From positions 1-9,424 of the forward strand of contig CALJBY010000103.1 of assembly GCA_938024025.1 (NCBI GenBank): 9,424 bases of DNA. The letters are read 5' to 3'. The stretch comes from an uncultured bacterium (GTDB lineage Bacteria; Desulfobacterota; WTBG01). The translations under genes and the position numbers were made by a program. Of the stretch, positions 1-6,944 are shown piece by piece; positions within the stretch are counted from its first letter, which is position 1, and the number at the start of each line of letters is the position of its first letter. The notes under the pieces are model-generated. The model did not search any database and had not been told where the DNA came from. It saw only the letters and a list, made by a program, of their open reading frames with translations.

Positions 1-568
1 CTTTACCTTTTATTTCCCCTACCTCCGTCTCGAGGCCAGCCCAGGACGGAATAAACTGATTAAGCTCTAAAGAGGCAAGGAGGTTCTTATCATCAGGAAG
101 GTGTGAGGCATCAATGGCTATTGATGTTATACCCGCATCAATCATAGAGGGGATTTCCGTTGTAGCAACCTCGATATCCTTATCACCTTTTATACCGTAG
201 TGGTCGGCATGTATCGCAACGGGAATAGTTATACCAAGCTCATTGCAGAAAGCATCAACATAGGTGGCCATATTCCAGTAATTAACGGCACAATAGGCAC
301 TGGCACCACCTTCAGACTTTGCAATCTCTATAATGAGTGCCGCTTGTGCTCTCTGCGCTGCTTGCAGCGCTCCGCGGATCACAAATGTGTTGCGTCCATT
401 GGCAGCCATGGTCATAGCTTTGCCCTTGGCCATCATGGCCCTGTCAACAGCCTTCCCGCTCACCAGTAATGCTTTCGAGTGAGGAAAAAGCTTTACCACA
501 TTTGGTGGTCTCCCCTGTGCAAGAGCTTTCTCAAAATCAGGGGGATAGGTTGCGTGATGTGCTGACAT
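1..568 (-). CDS. fba: Class II fructose-1,6-bisphosphate aldolase, N-terminal part (cut by window edge)
   Basis: Reading the minus strand from the ATG at 566-568 gives 189 residues before the window edge. Class II aldolases are zinc enzymes that reversibly cleave fructose-1,6-bisphosphate to dihydroxyacetone phosphate and glyceraldehyde-3-phosphate in the cytoplasm. Visible family marks are the zinc/catalytic motif HADH at residues 120-123 (family form HxDH), IDASHLPDD at 152-160, and a glutamate-containing LETEVGEI at 179-186 that corresponds to the VEAELG zinc-ligand region. The N-terminal helix region ALLVSGKAVDRAMMAKGKAM precedes the barrel and looks like a longer-form subfamily. The start is well supported: AGGAGA lies 6 nt upstream (575-580). 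The gene follows argH in the same direction after a 388-bp spacer, so it probably has its own promoter. The second half, with the remaining zinc and phosphate ligands, lies outside the window. A related ketose-bisphosphate aldolase (for example tagatose-type) cannot be excluded. Confidence 0.88.
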   Translation of the reverse strand, partial: MSAHHATYPPDFEKALAQGRPPNVVKLFPHSKALLVSGKAVDRAMMAKGKAMTMAANGRNTFVIRGALQAAQRAQAALIIEIAKSEGGASAYCAVNYWNMATYVDAFCNELGITIPVAIHADHYGIKGDKDIEVATTEIPSMIDAGITSIAIDASHLPDDKNLLASLELNQFIPSWAGLETEVGEIKGK

Positions 569-645
569 GGCGAATCTCCTTTATAAAATAGAGTATTGTC
601 AAAACCGAACCACAGATTCAAATGCCTAAAATTAAAAACTTTAAC

Positions 646-663
646 CACGAAGAACACGAAGAA
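646..663. repeat. Two tandem copies of the 9-mer CACGAAGAA
   Basis: CACGAAGAA occurs twice without a break and a third partial unit (ACAC) follows. The wording is like intergenic tracts I remember from unrelated environmental bacteria, but that is memory and not a search. Confidence 0.6.
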
Positions 664-740
664 ACACTAGCACATAAATGATACCTAGGGGACGTTCCTG
701 AAATATTGACTTATTAAGAATCATGCGAAAGAAGTTGTTG

Positions 741-808
741 ACATTAGTCAATTGTCATTAGCCATTGGCTAAAAAAAACGAATGACCAGTGACCAATGAC
801 AAATGACG
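741..808. repeat. Imperfect inverted repeat made of degenerate AATGACN heptamers
   Basis: The right arm (781-808) reads as four consecutive 7-mers: AATGACC, AGTGACC, AATGACA and AATGACG. The left arm, on the opposite strand, reads as similar heptamers: AATGGCT, AATGACA, ATTGACT and AATGTCA. The arms 747-771 and 783-807 are complementary at 19 of 25 positions, or 21 of 25 if G-U pairs count, around an A-rich 11-nt loop. No T-run suitable for a terminator follows on the minus strand, which is the direction of the flanking genes. Confidence 0.65.
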
Positions 809-826
809 GCAAGAAAAAAACCCATC

Positions 827-850
827 ACTCCAGTACTCCAACACTTCAAT
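827..850. repeat. Three tandem 8-bp units of the ACTCCANN type
   Basis: ACTCCAGT, ACTCCAAC and ACTTCAAT follow one another directly. This is a degenerate short-period array in the same spacer as the heptamer and 9-mer tracts. Confidence 0.5.
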
Positions 851-956
851 CCTACATGCAAAACCTGACGGGCCAACCGGCTAACCCCTCTGTGCGCTCT
901 GTGGTTTTATATTTCCTCCCATTTTTTCATGAAAACAAGACAGGGCAACGAAAAAG

Positions 957-2462
957 TCAGCGGAAAGACGTAATGATCCTGGCAACTTCTGTCTTCGCTT
1001 GTTCTGCATGATCTATTTTTTTCTTCAACCATGCTTTATGGTGTTTTATTGTTTGTTGAAATTGTTTCATTTCAGTCCGCACTGCCTCGGGAGAGGGGCC
1101 ACCGCGTGCCTTTCGTGCTTGTATCACCCGTTCCGGCATCTGGCACGACATGAGTTCTTTCTCCCTACAGTTTACGGTAATCTTCATCTCACTGAAAGCA
1201 CGTTTAAGGGCTTTGAAGGTAATCTTTTCGCTCCCCTCCTTTTCTGAATACACCACAGCCTTTTCCACCGACACTTTTGCCTCTCTAAAGGGAAGAGAGT
1301 GTTTTTGAACCAGCCATTCCACCACGTCAGTAGCGGTAATGAAGGCCCGTTCACAACATCGCAGGGCCACCTCTTTATTAAAGCTGAGTGAAGCGATAAT
1401 CTCTCCCATAACCGTAAGGGCAGGTTTACATTCCTCAATAACATCCATAACAGGATACTTGCTCCACTGGGAATCCCTGTTATAGCCGGTGAATAATGAT
1501 TTACCCATGGAGAGGAGTGCCACCACCATGCCCTGCGCATAAGCTGCTTTACCCTTTATCACCTCCAGGGGATCGGGATTTTTTTTCTGAGGCATCAGGG
1601 AGCTTCCCGTGCAGTAGGCATCATCCAACTGTACCATGGCAAACTCAGAGGTGCTCAACACGATGAGTGTCTGCGCTATGGTGCTCAGGTGGTTCATCAT
1701 AACCACAATACCGTAGCACAGCTCCGTCTCAGGCTCCCATCGATTCTGTGAAGGATCAAGAGAACTCTCATGGACACCGTCAAACCCCAGCAATCGGGCG
1801 GTCAAATCCCTGTCCAGTGGAAGCCGTGTACCATAGCCGGCAGCACCGCCCAGGGGATTGTAATTGAAGAGCGTATACCAGTTGACTAATCGCTTAACAT
1901 CCCTTTCCAGGGAGAGGGCATAGGAAAAAAGGAGATGTCCCCAGGAAGTAATCATGGCAGGCTGGTGGTGTGTATAACCAGGCATAATAGTATCCAGATG
2001 TTCTTTTGCAACGCCTGTCAGGGTATCTATCAGGTTTATTAAGAGGACGCCACAGTGCAACATCTCCGCTCTCAAATAAAGCCTCATATCCACTGCCACC
2101 TGATCATTCCTGCTGCGACCGGTATGAAGTTTTCCTGCTGATTCCATGCCATAGTGTTCAATCAGATAGCTCTCAATCATACTGTGCACATCTTCTCTGG
2201 TGGGATCTATTTTGAATTTCCCTTTGCGGTAGGAGGATTCAATCTCATCAAGCCCTTTCACAATGGTGCGCACATCCTTTTTGGAAATCATCTTTTGCTT
2301 CCACAGCATAATAGCATGCGCCTTACTCCCCCAGAGATCATAGGGAATCAAACGTTCATCATAGGGTTGGGTGTGCCGCATATCACGACCAGCAGTAAAT
2401 GCAAGCAAACCCTCAGCTGGACGTTTTTCAAGCCGTGATCCCCACAGGGCATCAATTTTCAT
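957..2462 (-). CDS. argH: Argininosuccinate lyase (divergent form)
   Basis: A 501-residue cytoplasmic enzyme of the fumarase/aspartase superfamily. ArgH cleaves argininosuccinate to arginine and fumarate, the last step of arginine synthesis. Visible marks are LWGSR near the N-terminus, HTGRSRNDQ at 113-121, PGYTHHQ at 161-167, and the superfamily signature GSSLMPQKKNPD at 286-297 with its catalytic-loop serine. GYNRDSQWSK at 326-335 keeps the Tyr, Gln and Lys of the usual YNKDLQEDK. The usual THLQRAQP block is replaced by THHQPAMI, and the protein is some 30-40 residues longer than typical ArgH. I chose the ATG at 2462 because MKIDALWG matches the family N-terminus; it is preceded by only a weak GGGAAAG. 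An in-frame ATG at 2492, with GGGAG about 13 nt upstream, would add 10 residues. No argG or other arginine gene is in the window. Another fumarase-superfamily lyase is possible but less likely. Confidence 0.88.
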   Translation of the reverse strand: MKIDALWGSRLEKRPAEGLLAFTAGRDMRHTQPYDERLIPYDLWGSKAHAIMLWKQKMISKKDVRTIVKGLDEIESSYRKGKFKIDPTREDVHSMIESYLIEHYGMESAGKLHTGRSRNDQVAVDMRLYLRAEMLHCGVLLINLIDTLTGVAKEHLDTIMPGYTHHQPAMITSWGHLLFSYALSLERDVKRLVNWYTLFNYNPLGGAAGYGTRLPLDRDLTARLLGFDGVHESSLDPSQNRWEPETELCYGIVVMMNHLSTIAQTLIVLSTSEFAMVQLDDAYCTGSSLMPQKKNPDPLEVIKGKAAYAQGMVVALLSMGKSLFTGYNRDSQWSKYPVMDVIEECKPALTVMGEIIASLSFNKEVALRCCERAFITATDVVEWLVQKHSLPFREAKVSVEKAVVYSEKEGSEKITFKALKRAFSEMKITVNCREKELMSCQMPERVIQARKARGGPSPEAVRTEMKQFQQTIKHHKAWLKKKIDHAEQAKTEVARIITSFR

Positions 2463-2542
2463 TGAACTTTCCCGCTTATGCCGTTTCACCATACAAGGTT
2501 GATACTCCCATAAAAAGCCAAAGTTCAGACGACAAGGTTCTG

Positions 2543-2606
2543 TGCTCCTTCCTCAACCATTACTGTTGATAGTAGCAAAACTGCTATTGAGGAGCAAGTG
2601 TTTTTT
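2543..2606. other. Stem-loop in the argH leader region, T-run on the plus side
   Basis: TGCTCCT (2543-2549) plus CAA (2554-2556) pairs with TTGAGGAGCA (2587-2596) with a 4-nt bulge. Inside, TAGCA (2573-2577) pairs with TGCTA (2582-2586) across a 4-nt loop. On the plus strand TTTTTT follows at 2601-2606. That resembles a terminator, but no plus-strand gene lies upstream. Read on the minus strand it would sit 80-130 nt before the argH start and could be leader structure. Its function is unknown. Confidence 0.35.
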
Positions 2607-2610
2607 AGTC

Positions 2611-2638
2611 TTGCTTTCTTCTCTCTCACCTCTATAAT
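2611..2638 (+). promoter_or_regulatory. Candidate sigma-70 promoter for the helicase gene
   Basis: TATAAT at 2633-2638 is a perfect -10 box, with TTGCTT (2611-2616) 16 bp upstream as a weak -35. It overlaps the inverted repeat ATAATG-GGTAA-CATTAT (2634-2650), a possible operator. CTATAATG recurs at 2664-2671. The helicase start is about 180 bp downstream, past the GC-rich palindromic element. This is a motif match only. Confidence 0.3.
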
Positions 2639-2677
2639 GGGTAACATTATGTTTCCTCATCCCCTATAATGTCCTCA

Positions 2678-2790
2678 CTCACCCCTCCCCTTAATCCCCT
2701 CCCCAGCGGGGAGGGGAAAGGAAAAAGCGGGAAGGAGGAAGTTAAGGGTGAGCAAAACTCCCTCTCCCTTTGGGAGAGGGTTGGGGTGAG
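2678..2790. repeat. Compound palindromic intergenic element (REP-like)
   Basis: Two perfect 9-bp hairpins lie in tandem. CCCCTCCCC/GGGGAGGGG has loop AGC (2696-2716), and CCCTCTCCC/GGGAGAGGG has loop TTT (2760-2780). The whole unit is closed by 8-bp inverted ends CTCACCCC (2678-2685) and GGGGTGAG (2783-2790). This wording is typical of extragenic palindromic repeats widespread in bacterial genomes, and their chance translations often give peptides with TPTLSQRER. It lies just upstream of the helicase start. Confidence 0.75.
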
Positions 2791-2821
2791 GGACATCTTC
2801 GGCTTATTTTGAATCAAGCGT

Positions 2822-4750
2822 ATGAACCCCTGTATGGATGCATCAATGGACACTATTTTTGGACACACAGGACTGCTCTCACAACACCTCGATCACTTTG
2901 AATATAGGGAAGAGCAGTTCAGGATGGCCAATCTGGTTGCAAATGCCCTGAACGAAGAACGCTACCTGATCGTTGAAGCAGGCACCGGAATAGGTAAAAC
3001 ACTTGCCTACCTCATCCCCGCTATTCTCAGCAAAAAAAAGGTCATCATTTCAACGGGCACCAAAAATCTCCAGGAACAGATCTATTACAATGATATCCCT
3101 CTCCTCCACACCATTCTGCCCCTCCCCTTTCGTGCGGTATACATGAAAGGCCGCACGAACTATCTCTGTCTCAATAGATTTGAGCGCTTTAAATCCCAGC
3201 CCACCTTCTCGTTTCGCTCTGAGATTTCACATTTTGAGACTATTTCCCACTGGGTTCATACAACACTAACCGGGGATCGCTCGGAACTTGAGGACATCCC
3301 CGATGACTACTCTATCTGGAGTGAAATCTGTTCAGATGCCAACTATTGTTTGGGCCAAAAGTGCCACCATTTCAAGGAGTGCTTCTTAACCCTGTTAAAA
3401 CAGAAGGCACAGCAATCGGATATCATTATTGTAAATCACCACCTCTTCTTTGCCGACCTGATGCTTAAAGCAACCGGTTACGGAGAAGTGATTCCGAATC
3501 ATGATGCCGTTGTTTTCGACGAATCACATCAAATTGAAGAAATTGCTACCCACTACTTTGGCATGACCGTTAGTAACTACCGTCTTGATGAGCTGGTAAG
3601 AGATACACTCAGGGAACTCAAGCAATCGGGATTCACATTAAAGCCGTTTGATCCTCTTCTCGATAGATTACAATCAGGATGTACTCTTTTTTTCCAACAC
3701 TTTATCTCTCCACAGGCCCGCTACCGTCTGCGGCAGGACCACCTTACATCAGAAGTGGTAACCGCCCTTACCTCCCTTTTAAACAACCTCATGGCGCTCT
3801 ACAGTAAGCTTGATACGCTCTCTTCCAAAACGGAGGCAACTGAAGCTTTAAGCAGAAGGGCCCGGGAGATATACCAGCATCTTACCTTTATTGTAGAGGG
3901 AAAAGACCCTGCCTATGTTTATTGGTGTGAAGTAAAGGGAAAAGGCATTTTTCTTAAAGCCTCTCCAATAGACGTGGGAAGTATACTCAACCAAGGGCTC
4001 TTTGAGCATAAAGACACCCTTATCTTCACCTCTGCTACCCTCTCAACTGACCGGAACTTCTCCTACTTCAAAAACCGGTTAGGCCTCGGGCAGAATAATG
4101 ACATTGAAGAACTGATACTTGATTCACACTTTGACTATACAAAGCAGGCTATCCTCTATCTGCCTCACAACCTTCCTGCACCTGATGATAAAGCGTTTAC
4201 GCTTAGGGCTGCAGGTGAAATAGAAGATATTCTTGAGGTGACGTGCGGCAGGGCTTTCGTGCTCTTCACCAGTTACAGGAACATGACAGAGATATATCAT
4301 CACCTGCAAGACAGGCTCCCGTTTACCCTTCTCCTGCAAGGAGAAAAACCACGCTCGGTTCTTCTCAGACACTTTAAAGAAAATATTAACTCGGTGCTCT
4401 TTGCCACCAGCAGCTTCTGGGAAGGGGTAGATGTTCAAGGAGAGGCTTTAAGCTGTGTCATTATTGACAAGTTACCCTTCGATCCACCGACTGAACCGAT
4501 GGTTGAGGCCAGGATTGAATACATTACTGCGCAGGGAGGCAATGCCTTTTTTTCCTATCAAATCCCTTCGGCCATCATCTCCCTGAAACAGGGTTTGGGA
4601 CGGCTCATCAGAAACAGAGAAGATCGTGGTGTGCTCTCTATTCTCGACAAGAGGATCTCTAGCAGAAGCTATGGACAGCAATTCCTTAAGAGTATCCCTC
4701 CCTATCCCATAACCAGGAAACGCTCAGACATCAAAGCAATCCTTACCTGA
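2822..4750 (+). CDS. ATP-dependent DNA helicase, DinG/YoaA family (XPD-like, iron-sulfur)
   Basis: A 642-residue superfamily 2 helicase. DinG/YoaA enzymes unwind DNA 5' to 3' in the cytoplasm and help resolve damaged forks, R-loops and other structures. Motifs in order are Walker A AGTGIGKT (53-60), motif Ia STGTKNLQEQ (77-86), the DEAH-box variant DESH (233-236), TSATL (403-407), motif V SSFWEGVDVQG (530-540) and motif VI QGLGRLIRN (590-598) with its arginines. Four cysteines, C116, C176, C181 and C187, have the DinG spacing for a 4Fe-4S cluster. There is no N-terminal exonuclease domain, so this is the helicase-only form. The start is uncertain because no good ribosome site precedes 2822. 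In-frame ATGs occur at 2834 and 2846, the latter with GGA 7 nt upstream. The gene diverges from argH. Its TGA overlaps the stop of the convergent protease gene by 8 bp. I do not choose between dinG and yoaA. Confidence 0.93.
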   Translation: MNPCMDASMDTIFGHTGLLSQHLDHFEYREEQFRMANLVANALNEERYLIVEAGTGIGKTLAYLIPAILSKKKVIISTGTKNLQEQIYYNDIPLLHTILPLPFRAVYMKGRTNYLCLNRFERFKSQPTFSFRSEISHFETISHWVHTTLTGDRSELEDIPDDYSIWSEICSDANYCLGQKCHHFKECFLTLLKQKAQQSDIIIVNHHLFFADLMLKATGYGEVIPNHDAVVFDESHQIEEIATHYFGMTVSNYRLDELVRDTLRELKQSGFTLKPFDPLLDRLQSGCTLFFQHFISPQARYRLRQDHLTSEVVTALTSLLNNLMALYSKLDTLSSKTEATEALSRRAREIYQHLTFIVEGKDPAYVYWCEVKGKGIFLKASPIDVGSILNQGLFEHKDTLIFTSATLSTDRNFSYFKNRLGLGQNNDIEELILDSHFDYTKQAILYLPHNLPAPDDKAFTLRAAGEIEDILEVTCGRAFVLFTSYRNMTEIYHHLQDRLPFTLLLQGEKPRSVLLRHFKENINSVLFATSSFWEGVDVQGEALSCVIIDKLPFDPPTEPMVEARIEYITAQGGNAFFSYQIPSAIISLKQGLGRLIRNREDRGVLSILDKRISSRSYGQQFLKSIPPYPITRKRSDIKAILT

Positions 4751-6653
4751 CAGAAATTCCCAGTTCATCAAAAATATCTCTTTCATGCACACCATTTTTT
4801 ACTCTTCTCAGAGCTGCCTTCATCCCTGGCTGTGCCTTTGCTGCAAAGCTGTCCAAGAGCGCTTCAAAAGCAGCAATTGTATGGGAAGAGACAACCACCT
4901 CCCTACCCTGTACCATGAGTGGTAGATGGGGAAGTACGTCTTCTATAACACGGGCCGTTCGTACCCGTAACTCCCCATCGTTTAAAAGGAGCAGGGCAAT
5001 CTCAAGAGAGTTTTTGTAGAGCACCTCTACATAACGCTTCCCCGTCGGACTAGTGATCAAAACCGTATCTCTAAAATTCCTCAGCAGGCGGATGTTCTCT
5101 GCAGGACTATCACCCAGCATGTTCCCGTACAGTTTCGGCCATACTGCACTGTCCCACCTAAAACCTATTGCAAAGCTGTTATCTTCCTCACTTTCTTCAA
5201 TCACTTCATCATGGACATCAACCACCAGTCTGAGTATGTGCTGCCCCCGAGAAAGGCTGAACGGTTGATCCAGCCAGACCCTAGAGGAGTTGCCACCAAG
5301 ATCATCGTCTACCGTTACCGTAAACATTTCGACATCATCAATATAGAAGGAAACGTTGAATGGTTCCGTGACCGCAATATCACTCTCATTACAGAGCGCA
5401 AAATCGATATAGGTCTTTTGGGGAGTGGGGTACAGAACGTCGCCGCTCAGATTGAACACAGTAGTACCCTGCTCAGATGCCGGAACTATAGGATATGTCC
5501 ATCCAAGGGGGGCACACGGTACTACATTGGGCATAGTACCCGATCCAATGCTTGTTGTAGAACTGGTAGCCGGTCCCGTGGTTGTAGTGCTGGTAGCCGG
5601 TCCTGTGGTTGTAGTGCTGGTAGCCGGTCCCGTGGTTGTAGTGGTAGAGGTTGTACCTGCATCTCCATACTGCATATCGAGGGCTTCAATCCCAAACAGG
5701 GTGAGCGTATTGATGGCAGTCTCGTTATAGCTGATTCTGAAAAAACCATTTTCACCCCAATGGGTACCCCAGCTGTTTTTAACAATCCAGCAGGACTGGC
5801 TGTCATCATAACCAACAATACATACAAGATGGCCCCCTAAATTCTCCTGACCAGTCAAAGGCTCATAGACCCCACCAACATAATTTTTAAAGTCTTCATA
5901 GATTTGCATACCGCAGGGTACCGGTTTATTGACAAGCACTGCCTTAATTGCATCAGGATGGGGGAGATAAAACGTTGCCTGGGGAGCTATATAGAACCAG
6001 TCTGTAATGGTGCTCACCCTGGACATCCAGTCACTACAGGCACCATCGCAGAGCGGTTCAATGCCTGTTAGTTGGTTTTCATCATAGGGAAAGCAGTCCT
6101 CATCAGGAACACCAACATCCATCAGGAAATCAGCAACGTAATCGGAATAGTTGCCGAGACAACCACCATAGTCATGGCCATTTCTGTTCCCCCACGGTCC
6201 ACAGGAGACGAGATACTGTTCCGAGAGATCACTATCGAAAAGAGGGTCATTCTGATCAAACTTAATGAGGGTTTCCAGTGCTGCAAGGGGCGCAAAGGCA
6301 TAGCAGGCACCACACTCCTGCTGTTCTTTTACGGGGCTAATCCAGTTCCCTCCATTATTACTGCGCCAATCGATCGAAGAAGGGAGCGTATACAGTACTG
6401 CGCTCTTTGGTTTCTCTGGAAGCTGCGAGGCAGGTCCAACATGCAGAGTGGGTTGAAATCCGAGCATCTGCTTGAACTCTTCCCGGGTAAGGTGTGAAAG
6501 GGAAGTCTCCCCAGCCACCCATGTGGCACCTTTCTCCTTGAGCGTTTTCTGTAAGACATCCATCTCCCATGCAGAAACCGTTCTTACCAGTAATCCAAGA
6601 GAGAGTATGAGAAGAAGCCCGATACGTGCTATGTGCTTACCTGCTAAGACCAT
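4743..6653 (-). CDS. Secreted papain-family (C1A) cysteine protease with Thr-rich linker and CARDB domain
   Basis: A 636-residue exported protein. A signal peptide covers about residues 1-28 (cleavage near VSA-W). WVAGETSLSHLTREEFKQMLG at about 46-66 looks like the end of a short inhibitory propeptide. The C1A domain at about 90-325 shows IDWRSN, oxyanion Gln111, catalytic Cys117 in ECGACYAF, His275 in GGHLVCIVGYDD and Asn293 in VKNSWGTHWGENGFF, so the active site is complete. A Thr-rich linker (about 334-367) holds three TTTTGPATS-like repeats. A CARDB-type beta domain follows (about 396-500, with HILRLVVDVHDEVIEESEEDN). The C-terminus contains LLRNFRDTVLITSPTGKRYVEVLYKNS, like the tail of CFI-box proteins. 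The start at 6653 is well supported by AAAGGAG 8 nt upstream; an upstream ATG at 6686 would add 11 residues and lacks that site. About a dozen cysteines suggest disulfides. The substrate is unknown; the accessory domains suggest surface or extracellular protein or polysaccharide contact. It is divergent from the redoxin gene. Confidence 0.92.
   Translation of the reverse strand: MVLAGKHIARIGLLLILSLGLLVRTVSAWEMDVLQKTLKEKGATWVAGETSLSHLTREEFKQMLGFQPTLHVGPASQLPEKPKSAVLYTLPSSIDWRSNNGGNWISPVKEQQECGACYAFAPLAALETLIKFDQNDPLFDSDLSEQYLVSCGPWGNRNGHDYGGCLGNYSDYVADFLMDVGVPDEDCFPYDENQLTGIEPLCDGACSDWMSRVSTITDWFYIAPQATFYLPHPDAIKAVLVNKPVPCGMQIYEDFKNYVGGVYEPLTGQENLGGHLVCIVGYDDSQSCWIVKNSWGTHWGENGFFRISYNETAINTLTLFGIEALDMQYGDAGTTSTTTTTGPATSTTTTGPATSTTTTGPATSSTTSIGSGTMPNVVPCAPLGWTYPIVPASEQGTTVFNLSGDVLYPTPQKTYIDFALCNESDIAVTEPFNVSFYIDDVEMFTVTVDDDLGGNSSRVWLDQPFSLSRGQHILRLVVDVHDEVIEESEEDNSFAIGFRWDSAVWPKLYGNMLGDSPAENIRLLRNFRDTVLITSPTGKRYVEVLYKNSLEIALLLLNDGELRVRTARVIEDVLPHLPLMVQGREVVVSSHTIAAFEALLDSFAAKAQPGMKAALRRVKNGVHERDIFDELGISVR
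5563..5643. repeat. Three 27-bp tandem repeats inside the protease linker
   Basis: Copies lie at 5563-5589, 5590-5616 and 5617-5643. Copies 1 and 3 are identical and copy 2 differs by one base (C to T). The 27-bp period keeps the frame and encodes a Thr/Pro/Ala-rich 9-residue unit of the linker between protease and CARDB domains. The near identity suggests recent expansion by slippage or unequal exchange. Confidence 0.9.
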
Positions 6654-6725
6654 CTTTACCACTCCTTTGTTAGCCAGTACACCCAACCAACCCTACCAAA
6701 AAAACCACTACTCATTTAGGCAGTT

Positions 6726-6777
6726 AGTAGCTACTCGTCAGGGTATTAGGTACATCCCTGCTCTAATCTATAGATTA
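6726..6777. promoter_or_regulatory. Cluster of three palindromes upstream of the protease gene
   Basis: AGTAGCTACT (6726-6735) and TAATCTATAGATTA (6764-6777) are perfect 10- and 14-bp palindromes. CAGGG (6739-6743) and CCCTG (6756-6760) form an inverted pair between them. They sit about 73-124 bp before the protease start. Dyads of this size commonly serve as operators for dimeric regulators, or as leader hairpins if transcribed. Their function here is inferred from symmetry alone. Confidence 0.4.
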
Positions 6778-6914
6778 AACACTTCCATCTTTAAACATTC
6801 TTATCGATAAAAAAAGTAAAAACTTTAGAGCAAATAAAGGGTACTCTCTTTCCCTAATATACTACTGGATTACCTGCACTTCCTTGTATCTCCAAAGTTT
6901 TTCTCGTTTTACAT

Positions 6915-6943
6915 TTGACATCTTATTGAATTCACGTTAATTT
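6915..6943 (+). promoter_or_regulatory. Weak candidate promoter for the redoxin gene
   Basis: TTGACA (6915-6920) is a perfect -35 hexamer. At 17 bp the downstream hexamer is TAATTT (6938-6943), a poor -10. A better TATAAG (6943-6948) lies 22 bp away, which is too far for standard sigma-70. Either the -10 is weak and activator-dependent, or the -35 match is chance. Confidence 0.3.
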
Positions 6944-6944
6944 A

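Larger units (their letters stand above)
569..956. other. Gene-free spacer built of short tandem and inverted repeats
   Basis: This 388-bp stretch between argH and the aldolase has no credible gene. It contains two 9-bp units (646-663), an inverted pair of heptamer tracts (741-808), three 8-bp units (827-850) and a 12-bp perfect palindrome TTTTCATGAAAA (924-935) just beyond the argH stop. AACCACAGA at 608-616 faces its exact reverse complement at 898-906, so the repeat-rich part is bracketed by 9-bp inverted copies 281 bp apart. No obvious sigma-70 promoter for the aldolase was found. No strong hairpin-plus-T-run terminator for argH was seen either. Confidence 0.6.

Noticed and set aside
580..602. 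Minus-strand TTGACA (597-602) and TATAAA (580-585) before the aldolase
   Set aside because: Spacing is 11 bp, too short for a sigma-70 promoter, and the -10 would abut the ribosome site.
796..1011. 71-residue plus-strand ORF in the spacer downstream of argH
   Set aside because: It is made from tandem-repeat DNA and the antisense of the argH end; no ribosome site or protein-like composition.
2647..2868. 73-residue minus-strand ORF with SLTPTLSQRERE
   Set aside because: It is the chance translation of the palindromic element. Peptides with TPTLSQRER are a known artefact of such repeats.
5563..5643. CRISPR-like array
   Set aside because: The repeats are directly adjacent with no spacers and lie in frame within a coding region.
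5211..5840. 209-residue plus-strand ORF opposite the protease gene
   Set aside because: A low-complexity antisense shadow kept open by the 27-bp repeats (SRGCSAGSRSCGC type); the minus-strand frame has complete C1A and CARDB motifs.
6734..6741. Minus-strand CTGACGAG, resembling the hammerhead ribozyme core CUGANGAG
   Set aside because: The following GTAG/CTAC stem has no loop, and the GAAA core half and third stem are absent.
6472..6810. 112-residue plus-strand ORF spanning the protease start and spacer
   Set aside because: Antisense to the signal peptide and propeptide of the protease; no ribosome site or recognisable domain.
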